This document shows positions 1 through 8,970 of a stretch of 64,000 bases of DNA, one piece after another. How positions within the stretch are numbered: the first letter of the stretch is position 1; the number at the start of each line of letters is the position of its first letter. Position numbers and translations under genes: made by a program. The notes under the pieces were generated by a model that did no database searches, was not told the DNA's origin, and worked only from the letters and a program-made list of their open reading frames with translations. Origin of the DNA: Pseudomonadota bacterium (GTDB lineage: Bacteria > Pseudomonadota > Alphaproteobacteria > Rickettsiales > UBA3002); NCBI GenBank assembly GCA_040384265.1, contig JAZKJM010000001.1:186001-250000 (forward strand). Direction: 5' to 3'.

Positions 1-94
1 TAGACAGCCAAATAATCTATATACCTAAATAGGTTATTTGCCTCTCTTTAATTCTTTCCCGCTATCGGCCAGTGGGGGCGTGGTTTGCGAGCGT

Positions 95-937
95 TTATAC
101 TCCAAGCTTGAATATCAGGGAGCACGCAATTTGGTCGTTGCTAAGCAAGTATTCAGAACTCGCGGCAATCGAAGCAGCGGTCGTGTAAGCAACATTACTA
201 CAACCAGTGCTGGCATTGGCCTGTGCGGCAGATTTTGCGCTCGTGACGCGTCCGGTGCCAGGCTTTCCATCATCCAGCTTGGTGTCGATATTCCATGCCT
301 CTTCGGGTTTTAATAATGCACCCACGCCGTTCGTTGGGCTGCTGATGTTGGGAAGCAGAAGAACATTACCATAATCACCATCAAAAAGCAGGGTGCTCGC
401 AATAGGCGCTGTTCCTTGATATTGAATAATCCAAAATCCGCCATTCACTTTCGAAGCGGGGGAGTTGGGTGTGGTAAGCGAACTATTGTATGAATTGACA
501 GTAACGGAATTCGAGACACCGGTATAGCTGCCTTCAATGAGCCCTGCATTGGCAAGATGCTGCCATGCGCGGTAAGGTTCGTGTGAAACGGAGGCGTTGT
601 AGTTAATCATCCCATCGCCGTTACCATCGCATGTTGTGCTGTGTGGCCCCGTGCTGGAAACATTGTTGCCCGGGCAACCGCCCGCATCCTGAGACCAAAA
701 GCTGGTGGCGTTCGCCAAATCGCCGGGTAACGCGAAATATTTGTCACGGAAGGTATAGACGCTTGTGCGCAAACGATTGGACTCAGTGATTGCAGCACGC
801 AATTCCGCGGCGCGGATCAGGCTTTTTCCGGTAAGAATGCCGCCTACCAGCAACCCGAGGATCACCAGCACGATACTTAATTCAACAAGCGAGAAAGCGC
901 TGCCAGATGCAGGATTAACACGGCGGATGTTACTCAT
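95..937 (-). CDS. type IV pilin-like secreted protein (prepilin)
   Basis: A 280-aa protein with a class III (type IV prepilin) leader. A short basic leader MSNIRRVNPASGSA is followed by FSLVELSIVLVILGLLVGG, which has the invariant Glu at mature position 5 and one hydrophobic helix. The residue before the cleavage site is Ala, not the usual Gly. A DGNGDG loop near residue 105 resembles the calcium-binding loops of some pseudopilins. The start at 937 is preferred over 955 because an AGGTG lies just upstream. It shares the block TFRDKYFALPGD and the ending EEAWNIDxKLDDG with the protein at 49235-50077, so the two are paralogues. No pilus assembly genes are nearby, so pilus versus pseudopilus role is open. 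Confidence 0.85.
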   Translation of the reverse strand: MSNIRRVNPASGSAFSLVELSIVLVILGLLVGGILTGKSLIRAAELRAAITESNRLRTSVYTFRDKYFALPGDLANATSFWSQDAGGCPGNNVSSTGPHSTTCDGNGDGMINYNASVSHEPYRAWQHLANAGLIEGSYTGVSNSVTVNSYNSSLTTPNSPASKVNGGFWIIQYQGTAPIASTLLFDGDYGNVLLLPNISSPTNGVGALLKPEEAWNIDTKLDDGKPGTGRVTSAKSAAQANASTGCSNVAYTTAASIAASSEYLLSNDQIACSLIFKLGV

Positions 938-981
938 GGGGCACCTGTAAAGCACGCTGCGCGGACGGTTTGTAGAATGGC

Positions 982-1137
982 ATGGGAGCCTCTATTTTAG
1001 ATCATGATTTTATGGCGGTCTATGTACAATTTATGAAGAAGGACTATTATCGCAATCCGCGTCACCCGCGAGTAGAAATGCGGGTGGATTTCTGGGATAC
1101 CATCATTAGCATCTTTAACCTGTGGCGTCTGCGGTGA
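982..1137 (+). CDS. possible small protein of 51 aa
   Basis: An ATG-initiated 51-codon frame lies between the divergent pilin gene and the glycosyltransferase gene. The product is rich in aromatic and charged residues (MKKDYYRNPRHPR) and ends in a hydrophobic/Trp-rich stretch (WDTIISIFNLWRLR). It could be a small membrane-associated protein, but no family was recognised. No convincing ribosome binding site precedes it. It may belong with the glycosyltransferase downstream, which starts 31 bp later. It could equally be chance coding. Confidence 0.4.
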   Translation: MGASILDHDFMAVYVQFMKKDYYRNPRHPRVEMRVDFWDTIISIFNLWRLR

Positions 1138-1168
1138 TTGTTCATCGGCCACCGCTAGGAATTCTACC

Positions 1169-2110
1169 ATGACCATCGACGTTTCCATCATCATCACGAG
1201 CTACAATGTCGAGCGCTATATTGAGCGGGCGGTGCGTAGTGCGTTGGTGCAGGCGGGGGTGCGGGTGGAGGTGATTGTGGTCGATGACGGCTCGACCGAT
1301 GGGACATGGGAGCGGCTTGGTGCGATGGATGACCCGCGCATCACCCGGCTGCGGATGCCGGAAAATGGGGGCCCCGGTGCGGCGCGCAACATGGGGTTCG
1401 CGGCGGCAACGGGCGCGTGGATTGCGGTGCTGGATGGGGATGATGCACTGCTGCCCGGGCGGCTGGAGCGCTGCCTCGCCTGCGCGCGGGCCAGCCACGC
1501 GGATATGGTGGTCGATAACCTGATGCGGCATAACGAAGATGGGCAGGCCGATGCGCCGATGTTTGCGCCGCAACCCTTCGCGCGGCTGGGCAAGCTGACG
1601 CTGGCGCGCTTCATTCGCGGCACGTTATCGGTGTTTGGCGGGCATTCGCTGGGCTATCTCAAACCCGTTTTTTCGGCGGCGTTCCTGAAGCGTCACGGGT
1701 TGGCCTATGACACCAGCATCCGCATCGGCGAGGATTATTTTTTGCTCGCAGATGCGCTGGCGCTTGGCGGGGTGTGTGCGGTGGAGCCGTCAGTTGGCTA
1801 TCAATATACGGTGCGAGCGGGGTCGATTTCGCACCGGCTCGACCTTGCGAGCGTGGAGCGGATGCAGACGCTCGACCAGCAGTTTATGGCGCGCCACCGG
1901 CTGGATGCGGTGGCGCAACGGGCGCAAACCATGCGCAGCTTTTTGCTGCGCGAGACGCATGCCTATACCCGGCTGATTATGGCGCTGAAGGCCCGTTCGC
2001 CGCGGATGGCGGCGCAGGCAGTGCTGGCCTGCCCAAGCGCGCTGCGGCATCTGCGCCAGCCCATCGGAAAACGATTACGGCGTGGGATGGCCGCCTTTAA
2101 ACCGTTGTGA
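1169..2110 (+). CDS. family 2 glycosyltransferase, ExoO-like
   Basis: A 313-aa GT-A fold family 2 glycosyltransferase that should move a sugar from a nucleotide donor to a lipid-linked oligosaccharide at the cytoplasmic membrane. The N-terminal nucleotide-binding signature VSIIITSYN is followed by VVDDGSTDGTW and the metal-binding VLDGDD near residue 91. The tract GGPGAARNMGFAAATG and the segment LGYLKPVFSAAFLKRHGL followed by GEDYFLL resemble ExoO of succinoglycan synthesis. That likeness is from memory, not a search. An AGGA lies 9 nt before the ATG. It is followed by an O-antigen ligase/polymerase-like gene on the same strand. Confidence 0.85.
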   Translation: MTIDVSIIITSYNVERYIERAVRSALVQAGVRVEVIVVDDGSTDGTWERLGAMDDPRITRLRMPENGGPGAARNMGFAAATGAWIAVLDGDDALLPGRLERCLACARASHADMVVDNLMRHNEDGQADAPMFAPQPFARLGKLTLARFIRGTLSVFGGHSLGYLKPVFSAAFLKRHGLAYDTSIRIGEDYFLLADALALGGVCAVEPSVGYQYTVRAGSISHRLDLASVERMQTLDQQFMARHRLDAVAQRAQTMRSFLLRETHAYTRLIMALKARSPRMAAQAVLACPSALRHLRQPIGKRLRRGMAAFKPL

Positions 2111-2168
2111 AAATCGCCCTGGGCGGCTACATACGGCACATCGCCTCTCACGCAACGGATGCACGATC

Positions 2169-3401
2169 ATGAACCTCGCCCGGGCCTTCGCGGCCATGCA
2201 CGCCACGCGCGATGACGCGCTGAGCCACCCGGTGGCGGTGGGATATGTGGCGTTGACAGTGCTTATCATGGCCTATTCGGCATTGTTTCCGGTGGTGCCG
2301 ATCCTTGTTTTTCTGGTGCTGTGGCTGTCGCTGCTGCTGGTGAAAGGGCCGCAGCTGCTTCGCCCCACTCGCGCCACGCTGTGGGTGATGGCGCTGCCCG
2401 CGCTCAGCATGCTCTCCAGCCTGTGGTCGGACTATCCGGGCCGAACGCTCTACCTTGGCGCGGCGTTCATGGGGATGATGCTGTGCGTGCTCATCATCGC
2501 GCGCACGGTACGGTTTGCGGCGCTGGCGCAGGGGCTGGTGCTGGGCTGTGTCGCCACGCTGCTCATCACGCTCTATGCCAATATTTACGATGTGGATTTC
2601 ACCAGCGGCACGGTGGCCCTGATTGGGTATTTCGGCTCCAAAAACACGGTAGGGTTTGTCGCGCAAGTTGGGGTGATCACCAGCATGGTGCTGCTCATTT
2701 CCAGCCACGGTTGGGTGCGGCGCTGCCTGCTGGGGCTGGTGCCGCTGCTGTTTAGTGCAGGCTGCCTTTATGCCAGCCGTTCCAGCAGTTCGCTCGTATC
2801 GCTGGCGGTTGTGATGGGCGCTATGCTGGCGCTTTACGCGCTGGTGCGCATAAAGCCGGCGCGTCGGTGGGCGGCGATTCGCTGGGCTGGGCTTCTCATG
2901 GCCGCGATGCTGGTGCTGGGCACGCAGCTGGGCGGGCAGGATGCACTGTTGAAAGCGCTGGGCAAGGATGCAACGCTGACCGGGCGCACCTATCTGTGGC
3001 AGGAGGGTATGCAGATCGGCCTGGAGCGCCCCCTGCTCGGCCATGGTTATGGCGCGTTCTGGGTGCAGGGCCAACCGCAGGCAGAGCGCTACTGGCGCGA
3101 ATTCCACATCGCCAGCCGGGGCGGGTTTCACTTCCATAGCAGCTTCGTGCAGAGCTTTGTGGATCTGGGCGCAGCGGGGCTGGCGGTGACGGCGCTGCTG
3201 ATCGTCCTGAATCTCTATGGCACGTTACGCCTCGCGCTGCGGCAGGATATGGCGCCGGAAGCGGCGCTGCTGGTTGGCTTTGCGGTGATGTTCGCCGTGC
3301 GTGCGCTGGTCGAGGTGGATGCGGGCGGACCGTTTGGGCTGGGCGTGCTGCTGTTTTACAGCATCCTGCCGCGGTTGGCGCTGACGAGGCAGGAACCATG
3401 A
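2169..3401 (+). CDS. O-antigen ligase / Wzy-type polysaccharide polymerase, ExoQ-like
   Basis: A 410-aa integral membrane protein with about ten hydrophobic segments. Near the C-terminal half is the periplasmic loop typical of the Wzy_C/O-antigen ligase family: LTGRTYLWQEGMQIG, then PLLGHGYGAFW, then FHFHSSFVQSFVDLG. In this family the large loop carries the conserved Arg and His residues used in joining undecaprenyl-linked glycans. The start at 2169 avoids overlap with the upstream glycosyltransferase gene; a longer start at 2082 is less likely. The neighbouring ExoO-like gene suggests polymerisation of a succinoglycan-like repeat unit. It overlaps oxyR by 4 bp (ATGA). Confidence 0.82.
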   Translation: MNLARAFAAMHATRDDALSHPVAVGYVALTVLIMAYSALFPVVPILVFLVLWLSLLLVKGPQLLRPTRATLWVMALPALSMLSSLWSDYPGRTLYLGAAFMGMMLCVLIIARTVRFAALAQGLVLGCVATLLITLYANIYDVDFTSGTVALIGYFGSKNTVGFVAQVGVITSMVLLISSHGWVRRCLLGLVPLLFSAGCLYASRSSSSLVSLAVVMGAMLALYALVRIKPARRWAAIRWAGLLMAAMLVLGTQLGGQDALLKALGKDATLTGRTYLWQEGMQIGLERPLLGHGYGAFWVQGQPQAERYWREFHIASRGGFHFHSSFVQSFVDLGAAGLAVTALLIVLNLYGTLRLALRQDMAPEAALLVGFAVMFAVRALVEVDAGGPFGLGVLLFYSILPRLALTRQEP

Positions 3402-4276
3402 ATTTGCGCGATTTGCAGTATCTGGTTGCGGTGGCAGACCACCAGCATTTCAGCAAGGCGGCGCAGGCCTGCCATGTTAGCCAGCCCACCCTGAGCATGC
3501 AGCTGAAGAAGCTGGAAGACTATCTCGGCGTGCAGCTGCTGGAGCGCAGCAACAAAAAGGTGATGGTGACGCCAATTGGCAAAATCGTCGTCGAGCGGGC
3601 GCGACGGATGATGCAGGAAGCGCACGCGATTGAACAGGTCGCCAAAGCCGCGCAGGACCCCTATAGCGGCGATTTTCGGCTGGGTGCATTCCCGACACTG
3701 GCGCCGTATTTTCTGCCGCGCATTGCACCGCTCATCCGCAAGAAGCTGCCCAAGCTGAAGCTGCTGTTGATCGAGGAGAAAACCGCGCAGCTGCTGGAGC
3801 GGCTGCAGGCAGGCACGCTGGATGCGGCGCTGGTGGCGCTGCCGGTGGAGAGCGACACACTCACCACCGCACCGCTGTTCGATGACCCGTTTCTGCTCGC
3901 CGTGCCGCTTGGCCATGCGCTCGCCAAGCGCCGCACCATCCGCCAGCATGACATCGAGGATGAGCCGCTGCTGTTGCTGGAGGACGGCCACTGCCTGCGC
4001 AACCAGGCGCTCGCCGTGTGCAGCCTGATCGGCGCATCGGAGCATCAGGATTTCCGCGCCACCAGCCTTGAGACCCTGCGCCAGATGGTGGCCAGCGGCG
4101 TCGGCATCACCCTCATCCCCGAGCTGGCGATGAAGAAAAACGACGGGATTGCCTATATTCCCTTCAGCAGCCCCACGGTCTCGCGCACCATCGGCCTCGC
4201 CTGGCGCAAAACCAGCGCCCGGCAACCCTGCATCGACCGGCTGGCCGGGCTGATGACGGGGCTTTCGGCGGAGTGA
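3398..4276 (+). CDS. oxyR: hydrogen peroxide-sensing LysR regulator OxyR
   Basis: A 292-aa LysR-type regulator with an N-terminal winged helix (MNLRDLQYLVAVADHQHFSKA, helix-turn-helix around CHVSQPTLSMQLKKLE) and a C-terminal effector domain. The peroxide-sensing pair is present: the Cys in EDGHCLRNQ and a second Cys nine residues later (ALAVC), at the spacing of E. coli Cys199/Cys208. The following FRATSLETLRQMVASGVGITLIP is the OxyR hallmark. In the family, disulfide formation activates catalase and peroxiredoxin genes; none of those lies here. It starts inside the stop codon of the polymerase gene, so it is probably co-transcribed with polysaccharide genes. Confidence 0.93.
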   Translation: MNLRDLQYLVAVADHQHFSKAAQACHVSQPTLSMQLKKLEDYLGVQLLERSNKKVMVTPIGKIVVERARRMMQEAHAIEQVAKAAQDPYSGDFRLGAFPTLAPYFLPRIAPLIRKKLPKLKLLLIEEKTAQLLERLQAGTLDAALVALPVESDTLTTAPLFDDPFLLAVPLGHALAKRRTIRQHDIEDEPLLLLEDGHCLRNQALAVCSLIGASEHQDFRATSLETLRQMVASGVGITLIPELAMKKNDGIAYIPFSSPTVSRTIGLAWRKTSARQPCIDRLAGLMTGLSAE

Positions 4277-4382
4277 CGCAAGCATACCCAAAGGGTTAAC
4301 AAATCATTAATTTTTCTTGATGACGGCAGACGTGCTTGGTATGAATCGGGCCTGTTCACCCCCACCCACAGATTGCCACCGG

Positions 4383-4991
4383 ATGACTGCGACCCCTTTG
4401 CTGAAACGTGACCCGCAGGCGCTGCTTGATGCGCGCATGAGCCGCCGCGCGTTTATTGCCAAGGGACTTGGCGGGGCGGCGCTCTTGATGGCGGCACCCC
4501 ACTTCATCAGCACCGCGCAGGCGGCACTGCTGCACTCCCCTGCCCGCCGCATTGCGCTAAACAACCTGCATACCGGCGAGACATGCGCGCTGACCTACTG
4601 GGAGGATGGCGATTACCTGCCTGAAGCCATGGCGACCATCAACCGCGTGCTGCGCGACCACCGCACGAACGAGACCCACCCCATCGACCCGGCGCTGATG
4701 GATTTGCTGGCGGCGCTGCATCAGCGGCTCGAAACACGCCAGCCGTTCGAGGTGATTTCCGGTTACCGCTCCCCGGCCAGCAACGCGGCGATGCATGCGC
4801 AATCCTCCGGCGTGGCGGGCAAAAGCCTGCATATGGAAGGCAAAGCGATGGATTTACGCGTCGCCGACCGGGCACTCACCGCGGTGCATGCAACCTCAGT
4901 CGCAATGGGGCTTGGCGGGGTGGGGTATTACCCCAGCTCCGATTTTGTGCATGTCGATACCGGCCGCGTGCGGCGCTGGAGCGGGGCTTAA
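4383..4991 (+). CDS. Tat-exported DUF882 / MepK-like peptidoglycan endopeptidase
   Basis: A 202-aa protein with a twin-arginine signal (MSRRAFIAKGLGGAALLMAAP) and an M15-type zinc peptidase domain. Zinc ligands are in SLHMEGKAMDLRV (His and Asp) and in FVHVDTG (His), preceded by SGYRSPASN. This is the DUF882/YcbK family; E. coli MepK cleaves the 3-3 cross-links made by L,D-transpeptidases. Here it converges on an L,D-transpeptidase gene with the stop codons overlapping in TTAA. In E. coli ycbK and ycbB are also adjacent. The start is uncertain: 4317 would add 22 residues, and 4437 would begin at the MSRR itself. Confidence 0.83.
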   Translation: MTATPLLKRDPQALLDARMSRRAFIAKGLGGAALLMAAPHFISTAQAALLHSPARRIALNNLHTGETCALTYWEDGDYLPEAMATINRVLRDHRTNETHPIDPALMDLLAALHQRLETRQPFEVISGYRSPASNAAMHAQSSGVAGKSLHMEGKAMDLRVADRALTAVHATSVAMGLGGVGYYPSSDFVHVDTGRVRRWSGA

Positions 4992-6652
4992 TTCATCGCC
5001 AGTTTAACGCTATCCGACGAACGCGGTTGCGGGGTGGCCATGGCGGCGAGCAGGGCTTTGTCTTTGCCGTAAATGTCGCGGGTGAAGTGCGGGCGGCCGC
5101 TGCTATCGACCCAGCTCGTCCAATAGACCAGATGCACCGGCATCGGCGTGATTTTCACGGTTTTTGACGTAGCGCTATCGTAAGACGCATCGATTTTTGC
5201 TTCCGACCAACCTTCGCTTTGCAGCAGGAACTGGGTGAACGCCCTGGGATCGCCCAAACGCACGCAGCCATGGCTGAGGTCGCGATCACTGCGGGTGAAT
5301 ACGCCGCGGTTGGAGGTATCGTGCAGGTAGATATTATCCGAATCCGGAATCGTGAATTTCACTTTTCCAAGTGCGTTGCCACTGCCGGGATTCTGGCGGA
5401 TGGCGTAGTTGAAATTGCCATGGCCGACGGATTCCCAATCAACCGCGGTCGGGTCCACCGCTTCGCCATTGCTGACGACGGTGAAACCGGCGCTGGCCAA
5501 ATAGCCAGGGTTTTTGCGGATTTTCGGCAGCATTTCGTTCACCGCGATTTTGGCGGGCACGCCCCAGCTTGGGTTGAACACCACATCCGTGATGGCTTTG
5601 CTGAACATAGGCGTCGGGCTCGCGGTTTTGCCAACGACGACATTCATCTCCATCTGCTTGCCACCGGCGACGGCGGTGAGCTGGTAGCTGGGGATGTTGA
5701 CGAGCACATAACGGTCGCCGAGGTCACGCGGCATCCAGCGCATGCGCTCCATGGTCATGGCGATTTGCTCGATGCGTTTGCTGACTGGCACGGCAAGCGC
5801 GGCCTGCGTGCTGGCGCCAAGCACCCCATCCGCCTCGATGCCGTGGCGCTGCTGGAATTGTTTGACGCCTTCGACAATCGCTTCGTCATAGGTCAGGCTG
5901 TCGGTGCTGGTTTTTTTCATGTCACCGGTGATGGTGAGCATCTCGCGCAGGGAGGCCACGCGGGCATCGCTCATGCCGGGCTTGATGGGCTTGCCGACGG
6001 TAAATTCCGGCCAGCCGCCGTTTTTGGCGATTGTCTGGTAATCGGCGAGCATGGTTTTCATGGTCGCATAGGGCGCGGCTTGCGGGGTCAGGCTGGCGAG
6101 GTAGCCCGCCGTGTCGCGCGTCGCGGCGGCGGCGGTGAGCATGGCGGCCTGTTCAGCAGTGGAAAGCGCGGCGATGCCGGTGTTGGCTTGCGGGCGCACA
6201 GTGCCGCGATTCATGGTCGTGGCGTAACGCAGCACGGCGTTGCTCATCAGCATATCCAGCCCAACGCGGCGCGCGGTGGCTTGCTCCGCCGTGCCGCGCG
6301 GCATGCTGTGCAGCGTGCGGATGGTGCGGGCGGCGAACAGGTTCGCATCCAACCCCTGCTCGCTGGCAGCGGTGATGACATCCAACGCCTTACGGGCGCG
6401 GCGGGTCAGGCCGGAGGAATCCACCCACAGCAGCTGGTTGCCGTTCGCGCTATACACCTCACGCAACGCCTCGGTGCGGATAGTAGTATCGGCGATGGTG
6501 ACGCTTGGTTGCTTGAGCGACTGGGCGAGATAGGCGCTGGTGGTATCGGCATCGTCGCCGGCGACCGCATATTGCGTGGCGACAATGGCAAGCGCTGCAA
6601 TGGCAACGAAGCCGCGCGCGAAGGTGGCGAATTTAGAGGAGTGCCGTAACAT
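4988..6652 (-). CDS. periplasmic L,D-transpeptidase, LdtD/YcbB family
   Basis: A 554-aa exported enzyme that makes 3-3 meso-DAP cross-links in peptidoglycan. It has an N-terminal signal peptide (FARGFVAIAALAIVATQYAVA), the helical scaffold seen in YcbB (region TTIRTEALREVYS), a peptidoglycan-binding type 1 domain (VKQFQQRHGIEADGVLG) and a C-terminal YkuD catalytic domain with the motif LSHGCVRLGDP holding the nucleophilic Cys. The length is near that of E. coli LdtD. The ATG at 6652 is chosen over a TTG at 6664. It converges on the MepK-like gene, so the likely synthase and hydrolase of 3-3 cross-links lie tail to tail. Confidence 0.9.
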   Translation of the reverse strand: MLRHSSKFATFARGFVAIAALAIVATQYAVAGDDADTTSAYLAQSLKQPSVTIADTTIRTEALREVYSANGNQLLWVDSSGLTRRARKALDVITAASEQGLDANLFAARTIRTLHSMPRGTAEQATARRVGLDMLMSNAVLRYATTMNRGTVRPQANTGIAALSTAEQAAMLTAAAATRDTAGYLASLTPQAAPYATMKTMLADYQTIAKNGGWPEFTVGKPIKPGMSDARVASLREMLTITGDMKKTSTDSLTYDEAIVEGVKQFQQRHGIEADGVLGASTQAALAVPVSKRIEQIAMTMERMRWMPRDLGDRYVLVNIPSYQLTAVAGGKQMEMNVVVGKTASPTPMFSKAITDVVFNPSWGVPAKIAVNEMLPKIRKNPGYLASAGFTVVSNGEAVDPTAVDWESVGHGNFNYAIRQNPGSGNALGKVKFTIPDSDNIYLHDTSNRGVFTRSDRDLSHGCVRLGDPRAFTQFLLQSEGWSEAKIDASYDSATSKTVKITPMPVHLVYWTSWVDSSGRPHFTRDIYGKDKALLAAMATPQPRSSDSVKLAMN

Positions 6653-6722
6653 AAAACTACCCAATCGTTAGAATGCCTATGAGGCCATTCTATCGCGGAA
6701 GGGTTAAATAAGTTTTAAGCGG

Positions 6723-7979
6723 CTAACGCGCGGCGCGCAGATGGGCCAACGCCAGGAGTTTACTGGCTTCCACGGCGGGCTGGTCGAAGGCATTGATGCC
6801 TAAAAGATGCGCCGTGAACATAATTTCGAGCGAGCCGTGCATGAGCAATGCCCCGAGCGTCATTTCGTTGAGCTTAGGGATCGCAAAGCTGCGCAGCGGG
6901 GCGCCGCTTTGAATGAGGGTGGTATTGGTGGCAAGCTGCTCAGCCATCAGCAAATCGCCCAGCGTATGGCCGACGAGATAGGCCAGCCGCGCATCCGTCT
7001 CGCCCGGAAACTCGATGACGGGCCCCTGCCCTTTGCTCTCCTCGACGATGAGGGCGGTGAAGAGCTTGTCCTTGGGCCCATCGAGATAAAGCTGCAGCTG
7101 GCTGTGCTGGTCGGTGACGCCGCGGCTGGGCACGAGCGTGCTGGCGCGGTCGCATTTGCCCAGGCTCTCGCCCCAGCACTGGCGGAACCAGCCCGCAAAC
7201 CCGCCGAGGCGGTCGCAATAATGCATCAGCACCTGAATGCTGACCTGCTTTTCGCTGAGCGCGAGGTGGAGCGCGGCGCTCTCGGCCGCATCCTGCGCAC
7301 GCACGGCAGCGGCACCGGCGCGCAGCGCGCGGATATCGAGGCCAATGGCGGCGGCTGGAATAAGGCCAACGGCGGAAAGGATGGAAAAACGCCCGCCGAG
7401 ATCCACATCATGCGCCAACAGGCGGAAGCCGTGAGTGGTGGCAAGGCGATGCAGCGGGTTGTCATTGGGAATGGTGATGACGAAGAAATGCGCCGCATAA
7501 TCCGCCACCGCGCGGCGTGCATGGGCAAGGAAAACGCCCAACGCCGCCAGGGTTTCAACCGTGTTACCGGATTTGCTGATGACGAGAAACGCCGTGTCGC
7601 GCCAGACGAGGCTATCGAGCAATGCAGTGAAGCTATGCGGGTCGATGTTATCGACAAACCGCAGCGTAAGTAGCCCCGGCGCGCGGATGCTGGCAAGCGC
7701 CTCGCCGCTGAGGCTGGAGCCGCCCATGCCAACCACCACCAGCGTGCTGAAGCGGCCAGCGATATGGGCGGCGATGGCGTCAATCTCGGCAAGGTCATCG
7801 CTGCGGGTCGGCAGTGCGAGGATGGGTGCAGCTTCGCGTGGTGGGTTGGCGAGCAGCCCGGGCTGCGCGGCGGCAAGCGATGCGCGCCAGAAATCATACC
7901 GCCCACGGTTCGCGCCATGCACGCCGACGGCGTCCTCGAAGGCGGTGTCGATGGTTTGGGTGTAGAGTCCGTGGGTCAC
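6723..7979 (-). CDS. pgi: glucose-6-phosphate isomerase
   Basis: A 418-aa cytosolic isomerase of glucose-6-phosphate and fructose-6-phosphate with two SIS domains. Visible signatures are VVGMGGSSLSGEAL near residue 85, VISKSGNTVETL (sugar-phosphate loop), GGRFSILSAVGLIPAA and the C-terminal GINAFDQPAVEASKLLA. It is shorter than the 549-aa E. coli enzyme. The start is a GTG immediately after the TAA of galE, so the two are translationally adjacent. It is third in a minus-strand run with the initiating sugar transferase and galE, linking central hexose phosphate to UDP-sugar supply for polysaccharide. Confidence 0.93.
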   Translation of the reverse strand: MTHGLYTQTIDTAFEDAVGVHGANRGRYDFWRASLAAAQPGLLANPPREAAPILALPTRSDDLAEIDAIAAHIAGRFSTLVVVGMGGSSLSGEALASIRAPGLLTLRFVDNIDPHSFTALLDSLVWRDTAFLVISKSGNTVETLAALGVFLAHARRAVADYAAHFFVITIPNDNPLHRLATTHGFRLLAHDVDLGGRFSILSAVGLIPAAAIGLDIRALRAGAAAVRAQDAAESAALHLALSEKQVSIQVLMHYCDRLGGFAGWFRQCWGESLGKCDRASTLVPSRGVTDQHSQLQLYLDGPKDKLFTALIVEESKGQGPVIEFPGETDARLAYLVGHTLGDLLMAEQLATNTTLIQSGAPLRSFAIPKLNEMTLGALLMHGSLEIMFTAHLLGINAFDQPAVEASKLLALAHLRAAR

Positions 7980-8966
7980 TTAGGCCGCCTGCGATGGGTT
8001 CGATTGGTGCCACTGGTAGGCGGAACGGACGATCATTTCAATATCGGTGTGCGCAGGCGCCCAACCGAGCGCGGCGCGCGCGGCGCTGGCGTCTGCCACC
8101 AAACGGGTGGGGTCGCCCGCCCGGCGCGGCGCAAACCGGTGCGGCACGGGATGGCCGATGCGCGCGAAACACTGCAGGATATCGCCAATCGAGGTGCCGA
8201 TGCCGTTGCCGAGATTATAGGCCGCGGATGGCGCGCCGCGGAGCAACGCTTCCACCGCGCGCACATGGGCCGCAGCCAGGTCGCTGACATGGATATAATC
8301 GCGGATGGCGGTGCCGTCGGGCGTGTCGTAATCATTGCCGAAAATTTCCAGCGGCGCAATGCGGCCAAGGCTGGCAAGGCAGGCGCGCGGAATCAGGTGC
8401 GTTTCCGGGTCATGCGCTTCGCCGATGTCGCCATCCGGCGAGGCCCCGGCGGCATTGAAATAACGCAAGGCCATAAAGTTTGGGCCACCGGCGGCGGCGA
8501 AATCGCGCAGCAGCTGCTCGAACATCAGCTTCGACCAGCCATAGGGGTTTTTCGGCTGGCAGGGATGGGATTCATGGATCGGCACCGCCTGCGGCTCGCC
8601 GTAGACCGCCGCCGTTGAGGAAAACACGAACGCGCGCACACCGCCGATGGCAAGGGTGCGCAGGAAGCGGATTTTTTTGGCAAGGTTATTGTCGTAGTAA
8701 TGCAGCGGATCACTCACGGAAGCGCCGACTTCGATGGAACCGGCAAGGTCGATAACAGCGACGATGCCATACTCCGCGATGGTGCGCGCGACGGCCTCAC
8801 CATCCGACACGCAGGCGCGCACCAGCGGGCCAAAACGCACGAAATCGGCATGGCCGGCGGAAAGATCATCCAGCGTGACGGGGGTGTAACCGGCCGCCGC
8901 CAGCGCTTTGCAGACATGGGCGCCGATATAGCCAGCGCCACCGGCGACGAGGATTGCCTGTGCCAT
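7980..8966 (-). CDS. galE: UDP-glucose 4-epimerase (ExoB-like)
   Basis: A 328-aa extended short-chain dehydrogenase that interconverts UDP-glucose and UDP-galactose. It begins with the NAD-binding Rossmann motif ILVAGGAGYIGAHVCKAL, and has FSSTAAVYG (catalytic Ser/Thr) and the YxxxK pair in NPYGWSKLMFEQLL. Later RDYIHVSDLAAAHVRA and YNLGNGIGTSI are typical GalE signatures. The start at 8966 places the glycine-rich motif at the N-terminus; upstream codons are not conserved-looking. It lies 4 bp after the polyprenyl sugar transferase gene. That enzyme family often uses UDP-galactose, so galE probably feeds it. Confidence 0.95.
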   Translation of the reverse strand: MAQAILVAGGAGYIGAHVCKALAAAGYTPVTLDDLSAGHADFVRFGPLVRACVSDGEAVARTIAEYGIVAVIDLAGSIEVGASVSDPLHYYDNNLAKKIRFLRTLAIGGVRAFVFSSTAAVYGEPQAVPIHESHPCQPKNPYGWSKLMFEQLLRDFAAAGGPNFMALRYFNAAGASPDGDIGEAHDPETHLIPRACLASLGRIAPLEIFGNDYDTPDGTAIRDYIHVSDLAAAHVRAVEALLRGAPSAAYNLGNGIGTSIGDILQCFARIGHPVPHRFAPRRAGDPTRLVADASAARAALGWAPAHTDIEMIVRSAYQWHQSNPSQAA

Positions 8967-8970
8967 GCGG

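Noticed and set aside
1-94. Left edge of the window
   Set aside because: AT-rich sequence after the pilin stop; no gene, terminator or tRNA could be supported.
5219-6649. A 476-codon open frame on the plus strand opposite the L,D-transpeptidase
   Set aside because: The product is low-complexity, rich in Gly, Ala and His, with no domain; the minus strand encodes a clear YkuD enzyme with its catalytic motif.
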